From DASWED01 sp036394995 (GTDB lineage: Bacteria; Actinomycetota; UBA4738; JACQTL01), in contig DASWED010000026.1 of NCBI GenBank assembly GCA_036394995.1, positions 1-32,969 on the forward strand: a stretch of 32,969 nucleotides of DNA. The letters run 5' to 3'. Under the pieces are notes generated by a model, which made no database searches, was not told where the DNA came from, and saw nothing but the letters and a program-made list of their open reading frames with translations. This document shows, in pieces, positions 7,244 to 14,605 of the stretch. How positions within the stretch are numbered: position 1 is the first letter of the stretch; each line of letters opens with the position of its first letter. A program made the position numbers and the translations under genes.

Positions 7244-8376
7244 CCGATCCCGGAGCGAACGGCGACCGGCGGCACATCCATCCGGAGAGCGGGATCCTCT
7301 CCGGGGGGGCCTCCGAGCAACGCGTGCAGCGCCCCGAGCCCGATGCCCCCACCGAGCCCTGGACCGAGCTCCCCACCGCGAACCTCGACGACCCCACGTA
7401 CTACGACCGCCCCCTGCTGAAGGAAGCGGTGTGGATCTCCGCCGTCCCCGTGTACTTCTGGGCGGGCGGGGCGTCGGGTGCGGCCGCCACGCTGGCCGCG
7501 GTGGCCCAGATCGCCGACCGCGACGGGCTCGACGGGCTCATCAAGCGGGCCCGGTGGGTGGCCGCCGCAGGGGGCGCGGCGGGGACCGCCCTGCTGATCG
7601 TGGACCTCGGGAAGCCCTCGCGGTTCGCCAACATGCTGCGGGTGTTCCGGCCCTCCTCGCCGATGAGCGTGGGGTCCTGGGTCCTGGCCGGAGCCGCGCC
7701 GCTCGCCGCGGGGTCCGCGGTCCTACACGACGCCGGAGCGCTGGGCGGTGTGGCCGACGCCGCCGGGCTGGCCATCGGGGTCCTTGGGATGCCCCTCGCC
7801 GGGTACACGTCGGTCCTGCTGTCGAACACCGCCGTCCCGCTGTGGCAGGAGGTCCGGCGGACCCTGCCGGCGCTGTTCCTGTCCTCCGCGGTGATCTCGG
7901 CGGCGTCGGTGCTCCAGATGTTCGACCTCGACGAACGGGAGCTGGACATCGTCCGCCGCTACGGGACAGCCGGGAAGGTCGCCGACCTGGTGGCCTCGCA
8001 GGCGGTCCGGCGCAACGCCTCGCGGATCCACCAGGTCGGCTCGCCCCTGCACGCGGGGCTGTCCGGAGCCCTGTGGAAGGCGTCCGAAGCGCTGATCGCG
8101 GCGAGCCTGGCCCTTTCGATGGTGCCCGGGAACCGGGGCCGGGGGCGCCGTGTCGTGGAGGGACTGCTGGGGACGGCGGGATCCCTGGCCATGCGCTTCG
8201 CCGTGTTCCACGCGGGCAAGGCGTCCTCCCGCGACCCCCGCGCCACGTTCCGCCACCAGCGGGGCGGGCACGGCGGCACCGAGGCTACCGGACGGGCTGC
8301 GGTGACCGGCCCGGAGGATCTTCGCGCCGTCGCCACCCGCGACGAACGCACGCCCGGGCGGACGGCCGTATCGTGA
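7240..8376 (+). CDS. NrfD-like membrane subunit of formate dehydrogenase
   Basis: A 378-residue polytopic membrane protein of the NrfD/PsrC family, which passes electrons between Fe-S subunits and the quinone pool without heme. A hydrophilic N-terminal stretch (~1-65) leads to the family signature YYDRPLLKEAVWISAVPVYF, then GKPSRFANMLRVF and SPMSVGSWVLAGA. About eight hydrophobic segments follow, including GLAIGVLGMPLAGYTSVLLS and LPALFLSSAVISAASVLQM. A Gly/Arg-rich hydrophilic tail closes it. The GTG start overlaps the fdhB stop (GTGA). It replaces the cytochrome b subunit (FdnI) of the E. coli enzyme. Lack of exported partner subunits suggests an inward-facing complex. Confidence 0.88.
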   Translation: MTDPGANGDRRHIHPESGILSGGASEQRVQRPEPDAPTEPWTELPTANLDDPTYYDRPLLKEAVWISAVPVYFWAGGASGAAATLAAVAQIADRDGLDGLIKRARWVAAAGGAAGTALLIVDLGKPSRFANMLRVFRPSSPMSVGSWVLAGAAPLAAGSAVLHDAGALGGVADAAGLAIGVLGMPLAGYTSVLLSNTAVPLWQEVRRTLPALFLSSAVISAASVLQMFDLDERELDIVRRYGTAGKVADLVASQAVRRNASRIHQVGSPLHAGLSGALWKASEALIAASLALSMVPGNRGRGRRVVEGLLGTAGSLAMRFAVFHAGKASSRDPRATFRHQRGGHGGTEATGRAAVTGPEDLRAVATRDERTPGRTAVS

Positions 8377-8383
8377 GGCGGCC

Positions 8384-9220
8384 ATGAGGCTGGACGCCGG
8401 TCCGGACCGGCAGGGGGGCAGGCCCGCCGAGCGCCGCCGAGTGCTCCGCGTCCGGGACGGACGCCTCGACGAACGGCCGGACTTCCTGGCCGCCGAGGAG
8501 CCCCTCGAGGTCCGGCTGGAGGGCGCGCAGGTCGCCGTGACCATGCGAACCCCCGGCCACGACACCGAGCTCGCCGTGGGGTTCCTGGTGGGCGAGGGGA
8601 TCGTCCGGCCCGAGGACGTCGCCGGCGTGACCGAGTGCCGGTCCGCCGACGGCGACGGCGGGGTGGCGGACGTCCGCCTCCGCCCCGGCGCGCGGGCGTC
8701 GGCCGGGTGGCAGCGGAACTTCTACGCCTCGTCGTCGTGCGGGGTGTGCGGCAAGGCCTCGATCGAAGCGGTGCGCGTGGCGGCCGGCCCGGTCGGCGAC
8801 GGGCCGGTGGTGGACATGGCCGTGCTCGAGTCGCTCCCCGACCGGCTCCGGGATGCCCAGCGGGTGTTCGACCGGACCGGCGGGCTCCACGGAGCCGGCC
8901 TGTTCTCTGCCGGGGGCGACCTGATCACGCTCCGCGAGGACGTGGGGCGCCACAACGCCGTGGACAAGGTGGTGGGGCGCCGGGCGCTGGACGGCGGCCT
9001 CCCGCTCGGGACGGGCGTGCTGCTGGTCTCCGGGAGGGCCTCCTTCGAGCTCGTCCAGAAGGCCGTCGTGGCGGGGATCGCGTTCGTCGCGGCGGTTTCC
9101 GCGCCGTCCACGCTCGCCGTGGAGCTGGCCGCCGAGTCGAACGCGACGCTGGTGGGGTTCCTGCGGCCCGGCGGGTTCAACGTCTACGCCGGCCGGGAGC
9201 GCATCGCCGGGCTCGCGTGA
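8384..9220 (+). CDS. fdhD: formate dehydrogenase accessory sulfurtransferase FdhD
   Basis: FdhD passes sulfur from a cysteine desulfurase to the bis-MGD cofactor, making the sulfido ligand needed for formate dehydrogenase activity. The 278-residue product has the conserved C119-G-V-C122 sulfur-transfer loop (SSSCGVCGK), the EEPLEVRLEG entry, the TPGHDTELAVGFLVGEGI block, the GGLHGAGLF cofactor loop and the DVGRHNAVDKVVG motif. Length is normal. It starts 7 nt after the NrfD-like gene and its stop overlaps the mobA start, so it belongs to the fdh operon. This supports the catalytic subunit being an active enzyme rather than a relic. Confidence 0.96.
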   Translation: MRLDAGPDRQGGRPAERRRVLRVRDGRLDERPDFLAAEEPLEVRLEGAQVAVTMRTPGHDTELAVGFLVGEGIVRPEDVAGVTECRSADGDGGVADVRLRPGARASAGWQRNFYASSSCGVCGKASIEAVRVAAGPVGDGPVVDMAVLESLPDRLRDAQRVFDRTGGLHGAGLFSAGGDLITLREDVGRHNAVDKVVGRRALDGGLPLGTGVLLVSGRASFELVQKAVVAGIAFVAAVSAPSTLAVELAAESNATLVGFLRPGGFNVYAGRERIAGLA

Positions 9221-9858
9221 GCCGCACCGACCGGCCCGGCGCGGGCGAGGTCACGGGGCTCCTGCTCGCCGGCGGCGCCGGCGCGAGGATGGGTGCCGAC
9301 AAGGCCGGCCTGGAGTTCGAGGGCGAACGGCTGGCCCGCCGCGTGGCGGACCGGCTGGCCGAGGTGTGCGGGACCGTCCTGGTGGCCTCCGGCGACGGCC
9401 GGCGCCTGGCCTGGCTCGGACTCGAGCAGGTGGCCGATCCGATCCCCCGGGCCGGGCCGCTGGCAGGGCTGGTGGCCGGTCTGGAGCGCGCCGCCACCTC
9501 CCTGGTGGCCGTGGCCGCGGTCGACATGCCGTTCGCCAGCCCCGCGGTCCTCCGGCTGCTGCTCGACCGATGGTCCCCCGGCATGGACGCGGTGGTCCCG
9601 GCCACCGACCGGGGCCTGGAGCCGCTCCACGCGATCTACGTGCGGTCGGCCGGACCCGCCCTCCGGGCCGCGCTGGAGTCCGGCGAACGGGCCGTGCACC
9701 GGGCCCTCGACAGGCTGGCGGGAGTCACGGTGGTCGGGCCCGACGGATGGCGGGCGGCGGACCCCGAGGGCCGGTTCGCGTTCAACGTCAACCGCCCGGA
9801 GGACCTGGCCGGCCCGGCCCCTCCGGACCGTCGGGCGACGGACGAGGCTCCGGCGTGA
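9217..9858 (+). CDS. mobA: molybdenum cofactor guanylyltransferase MobA
   Basis: MobA attaches GMP from GTP to molybdopterin, giving the MGD cofactor that formate dehydrogenase carries in two copies. The 213-residue product shows the nucleotide-binding signature LLLAGGAGARMGADKAGLEF at ~10-29, VADPIPRAGPLAGLVAGL, the metal-binding VDMPFASP, and the closing NVNRPEDLAGP. The GTG start at 9217 overlaps the fdhD stop (GTGA), so translation is probably coupled. The last 71 nt overlap the antisense DUF6457 gene. In Actinobacteria mobA and DUF6457 are often neighbours or fused; here they converge. Confidence 0.93.
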   Translation: MSRTDRPGAGEVTGLLLAGGAGARMGADKAGLEFEGERLARRVADRLAEVCGTVLVASGDGRRLAWLGLEQVADPIPRAGPLAGLVAGLERAATSLVAVAAVDMPFASPAVLRLLLDRWSPGMDAVVPATDRGLEPLHAIYVRSAGPALRAALESGERAVHRALDRLAGVTVVGPDGWRAADPEGRFAFNVNRPEDLAGPAPPDRRATDEAPA

Positions 9859-10081
9859 CCGACCGGGCCCTGGCCAGGGCATCGGCGAACGCCGCCGCCC
9901 CTCCCTCCGCGCTCCGCGCCGCACCCACCGCCGCGCCCACCAGGTAGGCGGCCAGGGGGGCGAACCGGCGCTCCACCCCGTGCGCCACGTCGCGGGTCAG
10001 CCGGAGGAGCGCTCCCGCATCGTCCGCCGAGATTCGCTCCACGCCGAGCGTGTCGGCCAGCTCGTCCAACCATGCATGCAC
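9788..10081 (-). CDS. DUF6457 family protein
   Basis: A 97-residue cytoplasmic protein. Residues 1-55 match the DUF6457 pattern as I know it: HAWLDELADTLGVE, then LLRLTRDVAHGVERRFAPLA and AYLVGAAVGAA. The family often accompanies or is fused to mobA in Actinobacteria, suggesting a role in molybdenum cofactor handling; the biochemical function is unknown. The GTG start at 10081 has GGGAGG about 7 nt upstream. The Pro/Gly-rich tail is encoded antisense to the mobA 3' end (9788-9858) and is probably unstructured. It diverges from ctaE, with a 96-nt gap between them. Confidence 0.75.
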   Translation of the reverse strand: MHAWLDELADTLGVERISADDAGALLRLTRDVAHGVERRFAPLAAYLVGAAVGAARSAEGGAAAFADALARARSVTPEPRPSPDGPEGPGRPGPPGG

Positions 10082-10164
10082 GATCGCGTCCTCCCGCTCG
10101 TCTCGTTCCCGCTGCCCTGCACCGACGAGGCTACCGGCGCGACGCCGCTTCGGGCGGTTCGGCG

Positions 10165-10170
10165 TAGGCT
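10165..10170 (+). promoter_or_regulatory. -10 element of a leaderless promoter for ctaE-qcrCAB
   Basis: TAGGCT ends 7 nt before the GTG at 10178, so transcription would begin at or next to the start codon. No ribosome site precedes the GTG and no clear -35 is seen. Confidence 0.5.
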
Positions 10171-10177
10171 GGATTCC

Positions 10178-10771
10178 GTGACCACGGCGCCGGCCGCGAC
10201 CGCACCGGCCGCCACCGTCCGGCGGGAACCCCGGCCCGTCCCGCTGCTGGTGGTGGGGATCGTGCTGTTCCTCGGTTCGGAGCTGATGTTCTTCTCCTCG
10301 CTGTTCGGGATGTACTTCACCCTGCGGGCGCGGGCGGGACAGTGGACGCCGCCGGACGTGAAGGTCGACGTCACCCGGCTGCTGTTCACCTCGATCCTGG
10401 TGGCGTCGAGCGGCACGATGCAGATGGCCGTGGTCCGCATCAAGCGGGGCGACCTGGCGTCGATGCGCCGGTGGATCTGGCTCACGTTCGTGATGGGCGT
10501 GGTGTTCCTGGGGGGCCAGACGAACGAGTGGCTGACCCTGCCGTTCCGCATCCACACCGATGCGTACGGCTCGGCGTTCTACACGATGACCGGCTTCCAC
10601 GGCCTCCACGTGTTCGCCGGGCTGGTGCTGATGCTGGTGATCCTGGGCCGGGCGGCGCAGGGGGCGTACTCGGCGAACGGGCACGCGGGGGTGGAGGTCG
10701 CCGCGTACTACTGGCACTTCGTCGACATCGTGTGGATCGCCCTGTTCTCCACCCTGTTCGTCATCCGATGA
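10178..10771 (+). CDS. ctaE: cytochrome c oxidase subunit III (CtaE)
   Basis: Subunit III of the aa3-type heme-copper oxidase. The 197-residue protein has five hydrophobic helices: VPLLVVGIVLFLGSELMFFS, VTRLLFTSILVASSGTMQMA, WIWLTFVMGVVFLGGQTNEW, FYTMTGFHGLHVFAGLVLML, and the C-terminal YYWHFVDIVWIALFSTLFVI. The FHGLHV and YWHFVDIVW motifs are hallmarks of the family. The N-terminus (VTTAPAATAPAATVRREP) is Ala/Thr/Pro rich. It is the first gene of a ctaE-qcrC-qcrA-qcrB operon, the standard actinobacterial order; its stop overlaps the qcrC ATG (ATGA). The GTG start is chosen from the -10 element 7 nt upstream. Confidence 0.93.
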   Translation: MTTAPAATAPAATVRREPRPVPLLVVGIVLFLGSELMFFSSLFGMYFTLRARAGQWTPPDVKVDVTRLLFTSILVASSGTMQMAVVRIKRGDLASMRRWIWLTFVMGVVFLGGQTNEWLTLPFRIHTDAYGSAFYTMTGFHGLHVFAGLVLMLVILGRAAQGAYSANGHAGVEVAAYYWHFVDIVWIALFSTLFVIR

Positions 10772-11583
10772 CCGGCCGGCCCGGGGAACCGACCCCCCCG
10801 CTCGGGAGGCGCGCCACGCTCGCCCTGGCCGCGGCCGCGCTGGCGGTGGCGATTCCGGCCTCCGCCCCGCTGGTGCCCCAGGCCCTGGCCCGGCCCCTCC
10901 CGGCCGCGTCGCCGAGCCCGGCCGAGACATCCACCCCCCAGCCCTCGGACGCCGCGGAGGGCCGGATCGTGTTCGAGGAGCGGTGCGCCACGTGCCACGG
11001 AACCGGGGGGCAGGGGACGTCCCAGGCGCCGGTCATCGCCGGGCTGGGACCGGCGTTCTACGCCTTCATGATGTCCACCGGGCGGATGCCCCTGGACCAG
11101 ATCGGGGTCCAGGCCAAGCGGCGCCCCCCGGTCCTGTCGCCGGCCGAGATCCGCGCCGTCTCCGACTACCTGGAGTCGATCTCCCCGGACGGGATCCCGA
11201 TCCCCGAGGTGAACCGGTCCGCGGGCGACCTCTCGGTGGGGGAGGCCGCGTTCCAGTCGAACTGCGCGCCGTGCCACGGGATCACCGGCCACGGCGGGGC
11301 GGTGGGGACGCAGGTGGCCCCGTCGCTCCTGGATGCCACCGACGTCCAGGTCGCCGAGGCCGTGCGGATCGGGCCGGGGACCATGCCGGTGTTCGACGAG
11401 GGCACGATCGACCAGCACGAGCTCGACTCGCTGGTCCGGTACGTGGCCTACCTCCACGCGCCGGACGACAGGGGCGGGGCAGCGCTGGGCGGCGTGGGTC
11501 CGCTGGTCGAGGGGTTCGTGGCGCTGGTGGGCGCGCTGGGGCTGATCGTGGTCGTGACCAGGACGATCGGGACGCGGTCGTGA
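10768..11583 (+). CDS. qcrC: diheme cytochrome c subunit of the bc complex (QcrC)
   Basis: QcrC carries electrons from the Rieske/cytochrome b part of the bc complex directly to the oxidase in the actinobacterial supercomplex. The 271-residue protein has an N-terminal signal-anchor (~13-35), a Pro/Ser/Thr linker, two cytochrome c domains with heme motifs C73-AT-CH and C166-AP-CH, and a C-terminal membrane helix (LVEGFVALVGALGLIVVV). Heme ligand methionines can be picked out at ~GRMPLDQ and GTMPVFDE. Both CxxCH motifs require cytochrome c maturation, for which ccm genes lie 8 kb downstream. The ATG overlaps the ctaE stop. Confidence 0.94.
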   Translation: MTGRPGEPTPPLGRRATLALAAAALAVAIPASAPLVPQALARPLPAASPSPAETSTPQPSDAAEGRIVFEERCATCHGTGGQGTSQAPVIAGLGPAFYAFMMSTGRMPLDQIGVQAKRRPPVLSPAEIRAVSDYLESISPDGIPIPEVNRSAGDLSVGEAAFQSNCAPCHGITGHGGAVGTQVAPSLLDATDVQVAEAVRIGPGTMPVFDEGTIDQHELDSLVRYVAYLHAPDDRGGAALGGVGPLVEGFVALVGALGLIVVVTRTIGTRS

Positions 11584-11618
11584 GCGGAACGGCGGTGGGC
11601 GCGGGGGTCCTGCCGTGA
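11580..11618 (+). other. 12-codon mini-ORF bridging qcrC and qcrA
   Basis: A GTG at 11580 overlaps the qcrC stop (GTGA) and opens a 12-residue frame (VSGTAVGAGVLP) whose TGA (11616-11618) overlaps the qcrA GTG at 11615. It could carry terminating ribosomes from qcrC to qcrA, since no good ribosome site precedes qcrA. It may also be chance. Confidence 0.25.
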
Positions 11619-12583
11619 GGCTGTTCGGAAGGTCCCGGAGGCCGAACCGGCGGACCCCGGAGCCCGAGGCGCCCCGCGCGCCGATCTCGGAGCGGCCCGG
11701 CGAGTCCGCAGCGATCCAGCGCCACCGCGACGTCGAGGCCGAACATCGCGCATCGGGCCGGATCGCTCTCCTGCTGCTCGTGTCCATCGCCGCCGGGATC
11801 GCCCTGCTGGTGCTGTACGCGATGGGCGGCCAGCCCCAGCTGGAGGGCGTCCTCCTCGCCCTGGCGCTGGCGGGGATGGGGTTCGGGCTGGTGCTGTGGG
11901 GCAAGCACCTGTTCCCGCACGAGATCGTCACGGAGCCCCGCGAGCCCCACGAGTCCGAGGCCGGGTCCCGCCGGGAGACCGAGGAGCTCATCGAACAGAC
12001 CGAGGCCGACGTGACCCGCCGGCGGTTCCTGACCCGGATGCTGATCGGGGCCGGGGGGGCGTTCGCCGTGGCCATGGTGTTCCCGATCCGCTCGCTGGGC
12101 CCGAGCCCGGGGAACTCGCTGCTCGTGACGTCGTGGCGGAAGGGCACGCGCCTCCTCGACGAGCACGGCGACCCGGTGAAGGTGGACACCCTGCCACAGG
12201 ACGGCGTGGTGACGGTGTTCCCGGAGGGCCACGTGGGCGACTCGAACGCCCAGGCCATCGTGGTCCGGGTGGACGCCGACGCGCTCCACCTCCCGTCGGG
12301 TCGCGAGGGGTGGGCCCCGGACGGGAACGTCTGCTACTCGAAGCTGTGCACGCACCTGGGCTGTCCGGTGGGCCTGTACGTCGCGGAGTCCAGGCAGCTC
12401 CAGTGCCCGTGCCACCAGTCGGCGTTCGACGTCCTGGACGGGGCGTCGGTGGTGTTCGGGCCGGCCACCCGGCCGCTCCCCCAGCTCCCCATCGAGGCCG
12501 ACGACCGGGGCTACCTGGTGGCGGGAGGGGACTTCAGCGCCCCGGTGGGGCCGGGCTTCTGGAACCGGGGGGACGGCCCGTGA
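11615..12583 (+). CDS. qcrA: Rieske iron-sulfur subunit of the bc complex (QcrA)
   Basis: QcrA oxidises menaquinol with its [2Fe-2S] cluster. The 322-residue protein is of the long actinobacterial type with three membrane helices (~49-70, 79-96, 141-157), the third preceded by a twin-arginine motif (VTRRRFLTRM) that directs Tat-dependent insertion of the folded Rieske domain. Cluster ligands sit in C245-T-H247-LGC250 and C264-PCH267-QS. The N-terminus is basic and rich in Pro/Arg. The GTG start lies 31 nt after qcrC; the stop overlaps the qcrB GTG (GTGA). Confidence 0.94.
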   Translation: MRLFGRSRRPNRRTPEPEAPRAPISERPGESAAIQRHRDVEAEHRASGRIALLLLVSIAAGIALLVLYAMGGQPQLEGVLLALALAGMGFGLVLWGKHLFPHEIVTEPREPHESEAGSRRETEELIEQTEADVTRRRFLTRMLIGAGGAFAVAMVFPIRSLGPSPGNSLLVTSWRKGTRLLDEHGDPVKVDTLPQDGVVTVFPEGHVGDSNAQAIVVRVDADALHLPSGREGWAPDGNVCYSKLCTHLGCPVGLYVAESRQLQCPCHQSAFDVLDGASVVFGPATRPLPQLPIEADDRGYLVAGGDFSAPVGPGFWNRGDGP

Positions 12584-14019
12584 TCCGGCGGATGTTCCGG
12601 TGGTTCGACGATCGCCTGGGCGCGGCGAGCTTCGCCCGGCGAACGCTCAACAAGGTCTTCCCGGACCACTGGTCGTTCATGCTGGGCGAGATCGCCCTGT
12701 ACTGCTTCGTGATCCTGGTGATCACGGGGGTGTTCCTGAGCTTCTTCTTCGTCCCCGATGCGAAGGAGGTCGTGTACCACGGACCGTACGCGCCGCTTCG
12801 GGGCCAGGAGATGTCGCGGGCCTACGAGTCGATCCTGCGGCTGTCGTTCGAGGTCCGGGCGGGACTGGTGTTCCGGCAGATCCACCACTGGGCCGCGCTG
12901 GTCATGGTGGGAGCCGTCGCCGCACACGCCGCCCGGGTCTTCTTCACAGGGGCCTTCCGCAAGCCCCGGGACGTCAACTGGATGCTCGGGGTGACCCTGC
13001 TGCTGCTCACCCTGGCCATCGGGTTCGCCGGGTACTCGCTCCCCGACGACCTGCTGTCGGGGACCGGGATCCGCATCGCGTACTCGATCGCGCTGTCGAT
13101 CCCGCTCATCGGGACGTGGCTCGCGTTCCTGGTGTTCGGCGGGCACTACCCGTCCCCGGACATCCTGAATCGCCTGTTCGTGCTGCACGTGATGATCCTG
13201 CCGGCGGCCATCGCCGCGGTGCTGGCCGCGCACCTTGCGATCATCTGGCACCAGAAGCACACCCACTTCCCCGGAGGCCGGCCCGTCCGGACCGAGGCGA
13301 ACATCCAGGGCGAGCGGCTGTTCCCCCGGTACGCGTTCAAGTCCACCGGCCTGTTCCTGATCCTCGGCGCGATCCTGTCCCTGCTGGGCGGGATCGCCCA
13401 GATCAACCCGGTGTGGCTGTACGGGCCGTACAACCCCACCGCCGTCTCGGGCGGGTCCCAGCCGGACTGGTACGTCGGGTGGCTGGAGGGCGCGCTGCGC
13501 CTGTTCCCGCCGTGGGAGTTCCGCGGGTTCGGCCACGAGGTCCCCGCGGCGTTCTTCCCGGGAGTGGTCCTGCCCGGCATCGTCTTCACCGTGATGTTCC
13601 TCTGGCCGTCCATCGAACGGCGGATCACGGGGGACCGCGAAGAGCACAACCTGCTGAACTTCCCCCGCGACATGCCGTGGCGGACGGCGTTCGGCGCCGC
13701 CGTGATCGCGTTCATGGTCGTGCTCACCGTGGCCGGCGGCAACGACCTCATCGCCTCGTCCCTCGGCGTGTCGGTGGAGGCCATCACGCGATTCCTGCGT
13801 GTGGCGGTGTTCGCGCTCCCGCTCCTGACCTACGCCGTGACGTACTGGCTCATGCGCGAGCTGAGGCGCAGCGGGATCCACCCGATCCGGGAGGCCTCGA
13901 TCACCACGGTCCGCCGCACGCCAACCGGGGGCTTCGAGATCGCCGAGGAGTTCGAGGCCGGCGGCCTCCCCAACCCGGAGGGCCAGGAGTCCACCGAACC
14001 CGAGGTGGTCAGGGACTGA
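12580..14019 (+). CDS. qcrB: cytochrome b subunit of the bc complex (QcrB)
   Basis: Diheme cytochrome b that carries the quinol oxidation and reduction sites. The product has 479 residues. Helix pair motifs with heme-ligand histidines appear in IHHWAALVMVGAVAAHAARV and in LHVMILPAAIAAVLAAHLAI followed by WHQKHTH. GFAGYSLPDDLLSGTG and the quinone-site region DWYVGWLEGALRLFPPWEF follow. About eight or nine membrane helices are evident, with a hydrophilic C-terminal tail typical of actinobacterial QcrB. The tail has some Glu/Pro-rich sequence. The GTG at 12580 overlaps the qcrA stop. The gene ends the operon and converges on the minus-strand calcium-repeat gene with only 9 nt between stops. Confidence 0.95.
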   Translation: MIRRMFRWFDDRLGAASFARRTLNKVFPDHWSFMLGEIALYCFVILVITGVFLSFFFVPDAKEVVYHGPYAPLRGQEMSRAYESILRLSFEVRAGLVFRQIHHWAALVMVGAVAAHAARVFFTGAFRKPRDVNWMLGVTLLLLTLAIGFAGYSLPDDLLSGTGIRIAYSIALSIPLIGTWLAFLVFGGHYPSPDILNRLFVLHVMILPAAIAAVLAAHLAIIWHQKHTHFPGGRPVRTEANIQGERLFPRYAFKSTGLFLILGAILSLLGGIAQINPVWLYGPYNPTAVSGGSQPDWYVGWLEGALRLFPPWEFRGFGHEVPAAFFPGVVLPGIVFTVMFLWPSIERRITGDREEHNLLNFPRDMPWRTAFGAAVIAFMVVLTVAGGNDLIASSLGVSVEAITRFLRVAVFALPLLTYAVTYWLMRELRRSGIHPIREASITTVRRTPTGGFEIAEEFEAGGLPNPEGQESTEPEVVRD

Positions 14020-14042
14020 GCGCGGGAGTCAGTCGCCCGCGC
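14020..14042. terminator. bidirectional hairpin between convergent qcrB and RTX-like genes
   Basis: GCGCGGG (14020-14026) pairs perfectly with CCCGCGC (14036-14042) across a 9-nt loop. The stem starts at the base after the qcrB stop, and the loop holds the TGA of the minus-strand gene (14031-14029). It is symmetric in use for both transcripts. There is no T-run on either side. Confidence 0.5.
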
Positions 14043-14556
14043 AGTTGCCCTCGGCCTCGGTGTTGATGACGTGGTCCCCGGAGTCGATGTCGCGGGTGTC
14101 GAAGCCGTCACCGCCGTCGCCGTGGTCGTTCCCGCTCACGCCGTCGACCGTGTAGAGGCAGTCCGCGCCCCTCTGGCCGAACAGGTGGTCCGGACCCCCG
14201 AAGCCCCGGATGTTGTCCGCACCGGGGCCTCCCCGGAGGGTGTCGGCTCCGGCGTCGCCGTCGAGGATGTCCCGGCCGAGCCCGCCGTCGACCACGTCCG
14301 CCCCGCCGCCGGCGATGACCGTGTCGTTGCCGGCGCCTGCGGCGATCGAGTCGGCCCCCCCACGGCCCTTGATGAAGTCGTTCCCGCCGAACCCGCAGAT
14401 CACGTCGGGGTCGTTCGTCCCGATCAGCGTGTCGTCACCGGACGTGCCGGCGATCGTGCACTCGCCCCGCCCCTGCTTCCCCGCGGACGCCACCGACGGC
14501 ACCGCGAACACCGCGAGCGCCAGCAGCGCCACCGCGAACATCACTCCCCTGCGCAT
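14029..14556 (-). CDS. secreted RTX-like calcium-binding repeat protein
   Basis: A 175-residue product with a signal peptide (MRRGVMFAVALLALAVF, cleaved near VASAG). About ten degenerate nonapeptide repeats of the hemolysin-type form GGxGxDxhx follow (for example GFGGNDFIKG, GGGADVVDG, GDAGADTLRG, GPGADNIRG), which bind calcium and fold as a parallel beta-roll. There is no toxin or enzyme domain. Cysteine pairs at both ends (CTI and ICG near the start, DCLY and NCAGD near the end) may staple the roll. The ATG at 14556 is preceded by GGGGAGG at a 6-nt gap, which favours it over an upstream in-frame start. Small proteins of this kind are common in deep actinobacteria; function unknown. Confidence 0.85.
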   Translation of the reverse strand: MRRGVMFAVALLALAVFAVPSVASAGKQGRGECTIAGTSGDDTLIGTNDPDVICGFGGNDFIKGRGGADSIAAGAGNDTVIAGGGADVVDGGLGRDILDGDAGADTLRGGPGADNIRGFGGPDHLFGQRGADCLYTVDGVSGNDHGDGGDGFDTRDIDSGDHVINTEAEGNCAGD

Positions 14557-14605
14557 GGTCGACCTCCCCGATCGTGGTCCGCGGGACGCTAACACACGGT
14601 GCGGC

